Source: Dioscorea cayenensis subsp. rotundata
Lineage: Eukaryota; Streptophyta; Magnoliopsida; Dioscoreales; Dioscoreaceae
Reading direction: 5' to 3'
Assembly: GCF_009730915.1 (NCBI RefSeq)
Contig: NC_052487.1
Location: 3,807,928-3,871,927, forward strand
Length of the DNA stretch: 64,000 bases
How positions within the stretch are numbered: the first letter of the stretch is position 1; each line of letters opens with the position of its first letter. Positions 13,128 through 26,400 of this stretch are shown piece after piece. A program made the translations under genes and the position numbers. A model generated the notes under the pieces. It did not search any database and was not told the DNA's origin. It saw only the letters and a list, made by a program, of their open reading frames with translations.

Positions 13128-13135
13128 AGTAAAAC

Positions 13136-14013
13136 CATATTTGGAATTATTATGTGTTTAGTTTTTAGTGGGAAGGAATGAAAAGTAAAATAGAAAGATG
13201 AGAGGGGGTAGAGTGCAAAAAAGTCAACTTTGGTTTTTACAATAAAAATTCCCACTTTTTGGGCAGACCTACCGACAGGCCACTGAAAGTTCCCGGCAGG
13301 GTTTGCAGATAACGTTTTCCAATCTATCCATTTAATTTAATTAATTTAATTAATTAATTAATTTCTCCATTTATTTATTATTAAATTAATTAATTATTTT
13401 TAATTAAAAAGTTTCATGATAAAAAAAAATTAAAATAGTAATTGTACGTCCTCCTAATTTTTTATTTTTTATTTTTCTTATATTTATTTTTTTTTATTTT
13501 TATATTTTTTAAGAAATAAATTGAAAAAATATATATATTAAAAAAAAAGGAGGGCAGCTTTGAGTGTATCTGGGGTAACGCACGCCTGGTATCACCCGTC
13601 ATTATTGAATCCAGAGACCATCGAACGGCTCGCATGCCTCGCCATGTCACCATCTCTCCCTCCGTTTTCCTTTTCCTTTTTTACCCTTTTATCCGACATC
13701 GTTTCCCTTCCCGTTTCCCCCAACACCCTCGTGAACTGGAACGAACTACACATTACTTTTCTTTTAATATATATATATGATATATAACCAATATATATAT
13801 ATATATATTTTTATGAATGTAAAATGCTAAAGTTAAAATTTTGATTTTTGTTTATTAAATGTTAAAAATATCAAAATTATTTCACTTAGTTTGACCATAT
13901 GAGCATGGCGTGTGATGAAAAATGAAGAAAAATGTTAATTGTAGGAATAATAATTAAAAATAATAATAAAAGCACATGGAGTATATTTTTTCTGAATTAT
14001 TTTTAAATAAGTT
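13136..14013. other. Intergenic, no gene seen
   Basis: AT-rich sequence with (TTAA)n-like runs near 13335-13400, plus a more mixed-composition block at about 13550-13745. That block has open frames on both strands but no recognisable domain, splice structure or homology. Confidence 0.4.
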
Positions 14014-14498
14014 TAATTGTTGTACCGGTCCCTGTAATTGTGTATTTTCTGCCTTTTTAATCATTGTTATATTTTTACATAAATTTAAGTCCTCATATTT
14101 GATCGAATTGGGACTTTTGAGTCCGCGACATAGATGGCGTTAATTTTGTCGTTTCTTTTACGGTGACTTGATTTTTTTTATTACAAAATTGGGGGACTAA
14201 AAAGTCCTAAATCGATCAAATATGATGACTTAATTGTACCTAACGGCGAATGTGATTTTTTATTACGAAATAGGGGGACTAAAAAGTTCCAACTCGATCA
14301 AATATAAGGACTTAATTGTACATAACAGTGAATATTTAAAACTATGCCAGCTCAAAAGAAACGGTGAAAATAACGCCATCTGCGCCTCGGACTCAAAAGT
14401 CCCAACTCGATCAAATATAAGGACTAAAATGTAGCTAAAAGTATTTTAAGCACTAAAAAAATAAAAAATACACAATTAAGGAATCTGTACGGCAATTA
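14014..14498. mobile_element. MITE-like element with nested inverted repeats
   Basis: The outer ends TAATTGTTGTACCGGTCCCT and, reverse-complemented, TAATTGCCGTACAGATTCCT are similar and both run on into AATTGTGTATTTT, giving inverted termini of about 34 bp. Inside, GGACTTTTGAGTCCGCG near 14110 is mirrored by CTCGGACTCAAAAGTCC near 14385. A unit containing GGGGGACTAAAAAGT...GATCAAATAT is repeated at about 14190 and 14272. No clear target duplication was found, so the superfamily is left open. Confidence 0.6.
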
Positions 14499-16380
14499 TA
14501 CCTTTGAAATAGATAGGATTAACTAATGTTATTATTCCATTTATTTCCATTGTTAAATAATATAATTTTTTATTTATTATTGATTTTAAAACAGAAAGTT
14601 TATCAATTTATGATACATAATAATTTAATAAAACAATGAAAAAAAAAAACGTTTCCCAAGTGAAGTTGAGGAGGAAACGGTTTGGTTTTGACTTGGTTAA
14701 TAGGTTAGGCTAGTTTAGGAGTAGAGAGACAAAGGAATGGACGGCAGTGATTGGTCCACGTATGAGATGGGTTGATGGGGGACAAGCACCCGACCCGAGT
14801 TGACCGCGTGCTGATCACTTTGACGAACTAAATGTTGACCGGTGATTACCCACCACCGTGAAACAAGTCTGCAGTGTTTACCGGCACGTGTGAGATTCCC
14901 TACTCCACTCCCACGTACGAGAACTCACACGTGTACTTTGCTTGTTTTGTTTTTGTTTTTGTTTTTTTTGCATGCCTTTAATTTGCTAATATATTTACTC
15001 ATAAAAATGATATTTAAATATATAAATATATGATTTAATTAAGATTATTTTTAAAAACTTAAAAGATATATATATTTCTTTGTATAATTTTCTTGTTGAT
15101 TTTCGTCATGGGGCATATAACTAGTCAAGAATTTTTTATAAAGTATACAATAGATATTATTTTTAGCAAATATATAAATAATTTCACATTTTTACAAGCT
15201 TGTGTTAGAAAAAAAAAATTGTATTTTATGGGACCCAAAAGTTTCATGTGTATATAAATTAAAAATATCTAGATATATGACATTTTCTGATTTATGTGGT
15301 TTACTATCAATATATCTCATTCCTCAAAAAAAAAAAAAAATAAATAAATAAATAAATGGTCTTCAATTTTTTCAATTAAATCATGCAATTTTATGTTATT
15401 CTAAAAAAACAAGATATAAAATTATTTTGCATCACTCTTCTCTATTATTTTAAATTTCACATTAATTAAAATTAACAAAATAAACAAAAAAATAAATAAA
15501 TCGTATTAGATATTTTTTAAAATAAAAATAAAATAAAAACAAACATTAAAGTATAGAAATAATTTTATCCTACACACAGAGATATATAATTAATGTTTAA
15601 AAATTCGTTTTAAGTGGTGAGAAATTCTTTTTGTATTTTTTTGTCTTAGCTTACGATTATCACGTGCAAAAAAAACGTAATTAATAATTAATGATTTTTT
15701 AATAATGAAAATGGACCAAGAGTACTCTAGATTGAATTCTAAAGTACAAAGAATAATTAAGATTAAAAAACAGTTTAATTACATATAAATTAAATATATA
15801 TATATATATATATATAACAAGTGGACCTTCTTTCATGGCGCAATTCTGGCAGAGTTTACATATAAATATTTAAAAAATTCTTTAAAAAATTGTGTATATC
15901 TGTACTTAATTTTATCATATTAATAATTAATATATACAAATTAAATGACTAAAATGCCCCTGTATAGTTATCACACAAGACAATGTGACAAATGACGACA
16001 GCAGGGGTATTAAGGTAAATTCGAAGACATTAGTGTGGACATTCCATGGAATTATTTATGCCTTTCAGAATATTTCTGCATGTGTTTTTTCCCTTTTATT
16101 TCATTACATAATTTTTAAAAATAGATAAATAATATTGATTTTGAGTCTAAGGAAGTTCCAAAATTCTTCTTTTCAACAAATGGTTCAAATTCACAAAATT
16201 AATCTAAGTGTTATATTTAAAAATTTTGATTATGTTTTAATTATTATATAAATATATTTTCTAGCATTTTGAATTACTGTCTGAGTGTATTTATACCTAC
16301 TATATAAATGAAAAAAAAAATCAAATATGTGAATATAAAAATACTTACATCATTATATGCAAATATAAATAAATATTGTA
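14499..16380. other. Intergenic; contains one promoter-like block
   Basis: No coding exon was recognised. A mixed-composition block at about 14690-14935 holds four TTGAC W-box cores and two CACGTG-type G-boxes (see findings). The remainder is AT-rich with (TA)n at 15797-15818. Confidence 0.4.
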
Positions 16381-16399
16381 ACAATCACTGCTAAGCTCA

Positions 16400-16712
16400 A
16401 TAACAATCACCTGTAATGACTGATAAAAGTACAGGGTTGAAATGTTATTGCAATAATGTAGTAAAACTGTAAAAGTATTGTTCACAACACTATAAAAAAA
16501 AAAATTTATTAGTTCAATTTGGTTCCTAAATAAATAATATGACAACCATAGGTTAGCCCATTAATAGTCACCTGTAATGTTTGGGCAAAAATTGAAAGTT
16601 GAAATCCTGCATTGAATATTGTTGCAAAACTGTAGTGAAATTGCAAAAGTAATGTTCACATTGTTATAGCAAATGAATTAATTAGTTAAATTTGATTTTT
16701 AAAAATCTTATG
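16400..16712. repeat. Diverged ~160-bp tandem duplication
   Basis: Two adjacent copies share TCACCTGTAATG, TTGAAAT, ACTGTA..AAA.T..AAAAGTA and TTATTAGTT/TTAATTAGTT in the same order. The first copy spans roughly 16400-16545 and the second 16560-16712. Identity is modest, so the duplication is old. Confidence 0.55.
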
Positions 16713-19700
16713 CCAGTGTATGTAGCATAACTTTCATTGACCCATGGGATGTTTGACAGGTTAATAACTTTTTTTGGTAATCAGTAAATTATTATAACTA
16801 ATACACTATCTTACATATCTGTCTATAATAAACCTTTAATAGGTGTCGTTTGTCATGTTTGTTAATATATATATATATATATATATAAATATATATTCAT
16901 CATATAATTAATAATAATAATAATAATTTAACATTTTCCAAAACTCAACTCAGAAAAAGCAAGGGAGAGAAAAGGGTGGGGGACCAAGCACTGTTCAGTG
17001 AAAAGGTCCAATCCAACCAAGTGGAGGACCAAATGGGCCCCTTCACAAAGAGACAAAGAGAAGAGTGGGAGCCACGTGGCAGTGATGTTGTGGATTCCTG
17101 GGCCCACACCGGAACTCTCTTAGCAAAGTGTGGGCCCTACGTTTTTTTCCCTGTAACTTCCCCCACTTGTGGCTGTCGCGGGCCCTACTTTGTGGGTCCA
17201 CGTGTCACCCCTAATGCTATTAGACACTTTACATTGTGGGCTCCACTCACCACCAATGTAATAATAATATAATGTAATTTAATATATATATATATATATA
17301 TCTAATAAAGTTCTCTCTCTCTCACTATCTCAAAGGTGGTGGGTCAAAAGAGCTATCATTATGTCTGTTTTTACACTTTGACCCTTTTAATTAATTAATT
17401 AAATTATTTATTTATTATTTTGTTGTGTGATAAGTGATTTGATTTGACCCCCATATCATAAATATGTTTATTTAGATTTTATTCCCTAAATAAAAAAAAT
17501 AGATTCATTATCATGAGTGCATGTCAATAAAAACAGTTAAAAATTAAAAAAAAATGTATTTAGTTTAAAAATTTTAAATATATATATATAATTTTATTAT
17601 TATTATTTATTTTTGATAATGTATAAATGAATCACTTCAAACACCACATTATCATGTTTTTTTTTTCAAGAATCAAATGTTTTGATCGGTGAACTATTAT
17701 CTCAATATTTATAATAATAATAATAATAATAACCACTTCATGATTATTTATTTATAAATATAATTAAGTCTATTATTTGCACAAATAAAATTAATGTATT
17801 TAGGTTATATGTATTAATTTTTATACTATTGAAGAAACTAATTTTCTAACCATACGCAAATAAAAATCATAATAATATTTTCTAAAAATATGTTAATATA
17901 CAACGAAAGGGCTACTAACTTAAAATAAATAAATAAATAATAATAATAATAATAATAATAATAGTGGATAAGGTAAAGCATGCGGTCCACGTGAGGGTGG
18001 GATTCCGGCGCCGATGGGCATGCATGCAATAGACAGAGGAGCCATGCAAACACAACACGGAAATGAATTTCAACTAAAAATCGAAATTGTAGTCAATCTA
18101 AATGTGTGATTATGTTTTTTTTATTATTATTATTAATTTTTTATTTTTTGTTATATAAATATATATTATTTGTGTGTGTTTGCATATAATGGCGAGTGTC
18201 CTCCAAAGGACCACCTTTGACAGAAAGAGAAAGAGAAAGAGAAAGAGAAATAGAAATATGATCAAAATCATACATTGAATTATCACACATGATCACACCC
18301 ATTTTATATCAGGACTTAGTCAATTTCTTTTCCCTTTGGATAATTATCTGTTTTTGTTATTTATTTATTTATTTTTATTTGATTCATTTTACAAGTGGAA
18401 AACAAAGCTTTGTTCATTCACGGAATTGTTTGGTTGGTAAGTGTGTGTGTGTGTGTGTGTGTGTGTGTTTACTTATCATTTATTTATTAAATAGTGTAAG
18501 TATATAAATATTTTTATAAAGTTCTAAATACATAATTGATTCCTAAATTACACTAAAATATTCATTTTCCTTTTTTTTTATTTTGGGGATATATTATTTA
18601 AGTCAAAAGCCAAAAATAACCCATTTTCTTCTTTAAAAAAAAAAATCAAAAGGAGCATATTTATATAATTTAAAAAAAAGAATTATTACTGAAAATTTCA
18701 AAAGACAAATTGTGGATTTAATAATAAAGTCAGTTATAATAATTATACTTGAAGAAAAAAAGACAAAAGATATTATAAAAAAAAAAATAAAGGTGAAAAT
18801 GAATCAGTGAAATAAACATCATTTCATGGCATGGATGTTAGATTCCCATCCTTTATATTCCTAGTAATCAATCCTCAAAGGGCCCCTTATGTTTCTGATA
18901 ATTATTCTCATAAAAGCTTATGCTTTCTAGTGCTCTCAATATATAAATGGTAGATGTTTATAGGAGGGCCACAAACACTGAGATAGAGGACAAAGCTAGA
19001 GCCAATAATTGAGAAAGAGCTTGCAAAGCCAACCACTCACACCATGCCTTGTTTCAATGTAAAATTTTCTTATAAAGTCTTTTGCTAGTTGGTGATAAGA
19101 TTGAGAAATTTCACTTAATTTTAATGACATCTTGATTTAACTTCATATCTATCATTTTGTTGCTACAATGTACACTTGTTGTCCTAGTAACAACTTGGAA
19201 CTCAAATATATATATATATATATAGAGGCAGATTTTCTGAACGTCTATAATCTATGGACAATTATTTAAACCGTTGGATTGAATTCCAACAATTTGTTGA
19301 TTATAAATACATAATAATTATTGTACTTACAAATAGTGCACAATAAAAAAAATAAGATGTATAGTGTTTTAGTTACTATGTTTATAAATAGTTCACATTA
19401 AAAAGTAAATGTACAGTATTTTAATCTTAGTCATTCAATCAATTTTTTACACAGTAACCAAACAGACCACCACCCGTTAAAACATATTCCTACTAACACC
19501 TGCAGTTTGAAAAAAAAAAAAACAAAACAGACCCTATTACCATCTGCGGACATCTACGAACGTCCACAAAAACCCTTTTATCATATATATATATATATAT
19601 ATATTTGCCACAACATATAGAAACTATGAGTCCCTGACATGAAGTTGCTACCTCAATGCATCTATACTCTCACTATACATGAATTGAGATTTAAATCTAC

Positions 19701-20492
19701 TTCATCAAGAAGGATAAATACTCCACACAGAAGATCCGAGGTCAATAGATCAAGAGATTATTGACAAAAATAAAATAATAATGATAATAATCTAATAATG
19801 ACCATTGTGATTTATTCTAAATTCATTGCTATATAGAATAAGAATTACTAACTTTTTACTTCCACCTCGTTGAAAAAAAAAAAAACTCATATTTCCTAAA
19901 TCCATAATTTCCCTTAAAAATTGAGTGATGTAATTGGCACCAAATACATTTATAAAAGTAAATCTGGCAAACCTAATTTTGTACAAATAACACTAGTAAA
20001 TTTAATCCAGTACCACCATCAAATGTTGTTCTGCAAGGTTCTGTTAAATAAGTTCCAATAGAATACAGTTGGCTGAGACAAGAACAGTGCCTACTCAGCA
20101 AACCTGGACCATTTTATAGATAAGAAGTAAATCATACCACCAAACCCAAACTGGCCAATCAATTTCAACACCCTGGAACTTCATTATATCCACAAGATGA
20201 AAACATCGACAAGGATATAACGTATGTTGAAGCTTTTCAATTCTAGTAGCATCACATCCAAATTAAAAGCATGGTTCCACAATTGTTTTTTTTTCGGGTC
20301 ATTATCGAACTTAAGAGGATTTGTTGTTTGTATGTTGTGGATGAATTACAACATCCATATCGACAAAAATACGAAAAAAAATAAGCTCTAAAATTCTTTT
20401 GAGAAATCTATGAAAGCTAATCTACAGATCAGAAGTTCTACCAAAACAATTGTTCCCAGCGCTAATGATACACAAAAATCCAAAGAGAAAGA
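16713..20492. other. Intergenic; promoter-like GC block and microsatellites
   Basis: No exon was recognised. Contents are a TGGGCC-rich block (about 16975-17260), (TA)n at 16866-16885, 17283-17302, 19208-19224 and 19584-19602, (TAA)n near 17940-17962, (GAAA)n near 18224-18250, (GT)n at 18440-18468, and a possible MITE-like segment at about 19225-19580 with GAACGTCTATA/GACATCTACGAACGTCC ends. The last few hundred bases are probably EMC1 3' UTR. Confidence 0.45.
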
Positions 20493-23400
20493 TTACCTCC
20501 ATTTCTCTCGCAATTCCTTTTTCTCGGACAAGATCCATGTAACAATAATAGCAGCAACCAGTGCGATAATGGTGATGAGAAGAAGGGCGTAGCTGAAATC
20601 TTCTGTCAGTGAGTCATATGTTCGTGATGGAGCAATTCTGGTGAAGAAAAGGTCTACACCATAAGAGAAGACAAGGGTTGTGGATTCAAGCTTTGCGGGA
20701 ATTGTTACTATGTCTCGGAGGCCTTCCACTTGATGGGAGTGCGTGATATAAGACTGCAAATATGGCCAAGTATATCAGTATTAACTCATAAAACTCATTC
20801 ATCTAAGCCAAAATTTATGCAAGTAACCACAATGAGGTTGGAATAAAGAGTTACGTATGAGTTAAATAGGGTCTTTTTTTGTATCTGCAATTACAAGTGT
20901 TTTGTGGCAAGCAATATCACTAAAATAAATGTATTTTGCATTCCATAGATTATTAGCAGCATTATCTAAGATGCCTGAATTGTGAAAGTACTAACCTAAT
21001 AAATCTGGACTTTAAGTATCGAAGAACCTATGCTCATGATTTTTGACATTGGAATTTTGGCCAAATAAAGCATCGGGAAAGAATAAAACGCAAGAAAAGT
21101 AATGGCGGTCTTCTCAGTTATCTCATTTTTTAGAATTACAAAGTTCTCAATTTAGCAATTTCATGCCTTCCATATGAAATCAAATAGTTCATTAAAACTG
21201 GTGCAATGACATACAAGCAAGATTAACTGCATAATCACATGCTGTCTATAGGAATATTTTCATAACTTCAGCTAAAACAATGATATTATTATCAAGAAGA
21301 AAAAAGAGTTCCTCAACAGACTAACCTGCGGGATTATAGGAAGAGCATCAGTTAGTGGTATAATTCCTTCTTCCTTCTCTGCCTGTGAGGGGTTGAGAGT
21401 GCGACGAGGATCAAGGAAGCGCTTATCAAGGGCAAGAACCTGCAATTCACATTATTGCAAAATGTACTTAACAAAGTGAGGCAAAAGAGCACATGTATGA
21501 TAGATGCATTCAATTTTAAGTACTTATGCATTGTTAGAAGTTTAAGAAGCAACTCCCAAACATCAGTACAAGAATAGGCATATGACAAATAATTTCTTTA
21601 TATAACTATATATTTTTCTAAGAAAAGGGCGAGCAAAAATGTTTTATCAATATCTTAGAAACCACCAAGATAATCCATCAAGCAAAGTCACATTGAGTTA
21701 AAATACATCCTCTTGCATAACAATATTCCAATGTTGATGAGAGTTGGCCTTTCTCTTACAGGCCTTCCCTTGCATCAAAACATACACAGTTCGCAAAAGA
21801 AACAGATAAAAACAAAAGCAAAAATGATTCCAGAAATTTTAGTGTAGTAAATGGGTGGATGTTCATTAAGAGGATTCAAGAGAAGATTTGACTAGAAAAT
21901 TTTATAGAATTTTAAATTTCAGTAGACACAGCTTTCAAACAATCATTTGATATTATAGGACACAGAAGTGCCTTCAGTGATTTCATGAACCATTTGCTAT
22001 CCACCTACAATTTCCTCAAACGGACTAAGAACCTAATGATAATTCATATCATTGCATAAGGGTCTACGTTGAGCACAAGAAGGACAAAAATACATCTTTA
22101 CGAGCCTAAACAAGACTTATAACAAAATTGTTAAAAAAACAATTCGTTCTTAGATTTAAATAATTTTTACATAAAATTAGATAATTACACACTTTATGTC
22201 CTTTCAACAATTTGATAAAAATATTTACCATTATGTTTACTCTAGCTCTCAAGAATTCTTCTTTTTGCATTGTTATTATGATATTTTGCAAATATCCTGC
22301 ATAAAATTTTTTATTCCACATTTAATTAGATCTTCCTTAAAACCTTTCTTGCTCCCGATCTAAATGGATATCCTTAAATTGTTAACTTGCAAACTTGCAA
22401 TCGCCCATAATTAATTTAAGAAGGTTCACATCAAATTGGCAAACAGTCATCAAAATCCAGTGCAATCGTGGTCTGCTTAGTTATCCCACATGTAGTTAAG
22501 ATCCAAGGGAAAGTATTAATTTTCATCTACAACTGACCAAAGACATAATGCAGCTGAATTAGTATCATTTTGAACTTTGCTTAAATGCAGCAAGCACCTA
22601 TTGATGACAAGCAAGACTATAGATTTGACATTAGTTTTTAAATTTTATATGTAAGTTATGTAACCATCCAAATGAATTGTGCTAGGATCCCGTAAAATGA
22701 AATAATGAACCTAAAACATTAAGGTTTTGCTGTCCATAAAGTAAATTCAAAGGGTCTTGCAGCCCAAAGGAACTCTAGTTTAATAACCAAATATAAGATC
22801 GAAATAATCTCATTCACTTCCTGGAAAAGATGCTAGAACAGAGGATACGAAGACTAACCTGATCACCTATGGTCCCGATGAGAACTTGCTTGGATGTTAT
22901 ACCCTTTGCTGTAGCTGTCACTGCCACAGCTTTCACAGAATGGGTGAAAAAGTATGTTTGGGTTTTTACTACCACTTCTGGCTTAGAATAAGAAGTGATT
23001 GGTGATGTCAAATTATGCTTGCCCAGTATCAGCTTCCAAACATCTTTGTTGACCTGCAAAAAAGTACTTTGGTCACTAGAAGGGAGAGAGAGAGGAAGAC
23101 CAAATGATGGATAGAGTGGATATGCTTACAGCTCGTGATTGATCATATATTTCAATAACTGACATCTCATATCTATGTGCTCTGAGATTAAAGTAGTGAT
23201 AAACAACCCAATTTTCACTGACAACCTGAAAAATGACATCAAATTAGGAATTGATAGCATTATGTAAGATAGCTCACTGGACAGTTAGACAAGAAATGGT
23301 TGGACATGTGAACAAAGAGGGCTTTGCAGAACCTACAGCATGGATGGGGCCTTGTGCACCTTGGTGGGTCACTCGATGCAATATCCGCCCTGTCACGGCA

Positions 23401-26400
23401 TCAATAAGATATGCAACCAATGAAGCTTCTTCTGGTGTTGCTGATCCAATCTCCCCAGAAGCTTTAGGGGAAACAGTGGCTGCAAATACTATATTTTTTG
23501 ATATATACTTGTACATCACATCATGATCTACATTAACCTTCGCTTGAGTATGAACCACCTAGAAAACAGTAGGCTATCTCAATTTTCTTATCCATAACAC
23601 AAAGAAAGGCCAATAAGTAGCTCTGCAAGCATGATTCAAATGACATTTGAGTAGCTATAAGCATGAACAATAAGAGTCCGGCATTTTAATGAGGAAAAAC
23701 ATGAGTAGCAACAAAAGAGTGGAGAATGAGGACAAGGACAGGTTGTTCATTTTATTGAGTGAGAAGGGTTTTTTTGGAAAAAAAGTAAAAGTGGCAGACA
23801 GGTGACTGTAATACAAAGGACGAAGATAATTCACAACAGAAACCCAAATCCATTTGAGAGTTCTTCGTTATAGACTTATAGCACGTATACTTTTGTTTGG
23901 ATTGCTTCAACAAACCAATTAATTTAAAAACCTTACAAGCTGCTTATAATCCAGCATTGCAGATCAGGAATTTGAAAGTGCGCAGAGATAACACTATCTA
24001 ACATTACACATTGTGTCTACAAATAAAAGCAATAAGCTAATTCATAGAGCACACATACCTCATTCATCTTCCTTGTGGCAATTTTAGCTATCTTCTCAGA
24101 CTCAGAAGGGAAAATTATAGACCACAACTCTTTGGATGAAAAGCAATATTCATCTGCACTGTCAAGATTGCATTTGCCTTTTAAGGCATGCCCTCTAATC
24201 ATGCTTTTTTCCGCATCAACAGAATACCAGTAAATACTAGACATTTCGCGGAGAAAGACATTGATAGAATCAGGAGTTCTAGGATATAAATGTCCATCCG
24301 AATTTCTATCAATTATAAGATGAAGCCGTTGCTCATTAGAATCTGTAAAGGGCAATGGAATAACTTGAGCTATAGAATGAGCAAGCATTATGGAGTTAAG
24401 CTCCTTTCCAGTGTAAGAATCAACAACAGATAGGACACCAGGTGCATCAGAGCTCTGCCCACATTTGCCAACAATAAGAAGAGATGGATTCTCATCCATC
24501 GCATGATGATGAGGAACATGCCACTGATATATATTCAGTGCAATAGGAGAATCACATACATCTGACTCACGAAGAGAGGGTAGTAAGACAGACCAAATGA
24601 CCCGTCCATCACCAGTGTGTAATGCCAAAACCTTTCCAGCTTTCGTCAGCACTATGATGAGCTTTCTGAATCCATTATGATCACGTGTCATCTTATTTTT
24701 CTCAGAATTTTTCAATCTCATCCCTTGTATGGTTGCGACATCTTCAGCACTCGCAAGCATGAGAGTTCCTTTAAGTTTAAGCATGTGACCCTTTGTGAAC
24801 AGAGAAAATGAGATATGTCAACAAAGCAACAAACTTTACAGTAATATATAATCAAGTCCTCTCCAAAAAACGAAAGAACCATTGGACAATGAAAAGAAGA
24901 AATATGTAGCTGTTTGAATAAGTGAAAGAATATCTAGACAAAAGGTTGAAACAACAGCAACAATCTTTTTAGCATACTAATAAAACATTCTTGTAAGTTC
25001 AAAGAATCCATAATATATGTTTGTTTGGAGGTTGCAGAGCTGGAGCAGAACTGGCATTTGCTAGACAACCAAAACAAAAATGTCAATAGCATATTGCATG
25101 GTTATATTTTCAGTAAAATGAATTTGAAAGCAATAAAGCCAAAGCTGCCTTGGCATGAGACAGGCAAGGTCATATGCAACTAGCCCACAGGGTAAAGGAT
25201 CTACACAAGGTAGTGAGAGAAAATAATGGGAATTGTGTCTAGAATCTTTGGGATTGATAAAGAAAAAGGTTTCACTAGATGAACATTCACTGGAACAAAC
25301 TTTAATAAATAAAGGTTCCTTTATCATACAGATTTTGAACTGATAATTGTTAACCCCCAAAAAATTGACATGGAAAACATTTTGTGCAGAGTAATTCAAT
25401 TTAGAGATCATAGAAGAATGTTACCTTGAGCCATTCCAAGAGGTTCTCTTCCACCTTTGCAACAGATACACCAACTTTTTCAACAGGAAGCTCAGACACT
25501 GTAGAATCTACAATAGACGCAAGCCCATCTTCCCTACTCCATACAATCTCACCTTGTTGCACCAATAAAAGTGAATGATCTTCCATGACTATCAAAGCCC
25601 TAAATCCATGAGATCTATCTGTTCGGACATAATTATTTATGAAAATTTTTTGGGCATGGCCCCTTTGAGGGTCCACACTGATACTTTCCTTGAGAACTTC
25701 AGTTGCAATATCATTATTAACCCTGATACTGAGATGGATCCTGTTATCAGCATGTTGCACCATTGCAAAAGCTTCTTGACCTTCAGTTAGCAATATAGCA
25801 TCACTAACACAGGAAGGATCATTGATTTTCTCAGTTACTTCCAGTTCACCAGTGTCCTTTACTCTTGCAAGTACTAAAGTCGAGTCAACTTTTGCAGCAA
25901 ACATTCCATTCACATTTAGTGGCAATAGTGAAACCGTCACAAATGATTCTTGAACAAGATTTGAAATAGCCATATGATGGAAACTGATATCACTTGCTTG
26001 GAAGTTTATAGTAACCAAAGATGACCTAGCAGCATCTAGTGCCACCAGCAAGTCACTAGAAACTTGCAATACTTCACCACTTAAACCACGTGGATAGGCA
26101 ACACTGTTATGATTCAATAACTCGCCAGTTTTAGCATTGACCTTATTAACTACCACCTGGGAGTTGCTGGTGAATCCCACAATATATATTATGCTGCCAC
26201 CAAGAGGCTGAGAAATTCCCTGAATATTAAACCTGAAGGAATGGGAGAAAAATAACCATAAATGCCATTTGAGCAAGAACACAATAAGAAAATACTGATA
26301 AATGGCAAGCTAAATACCCTTCTAAAGAAAATTCTTTCTTCCATGCAACTTCACCATCTATGCTTGAGATGGCATGGAGACATCCTCCACCATAAACAAG

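Noticed and set aside
13550..13750. Possible exon in a mixed-composition block (frames on both strands)
   Set aside because: No recognisable domain, splice-site pattern or start context; left as unassigned intergenic sequence.
18180..18260. miR156-like TGACAGAAAGAGAAAGAG
   Set aside because: The GAAA repeat only superficially resembles the miRNA; no complementary arm was seen nearby.
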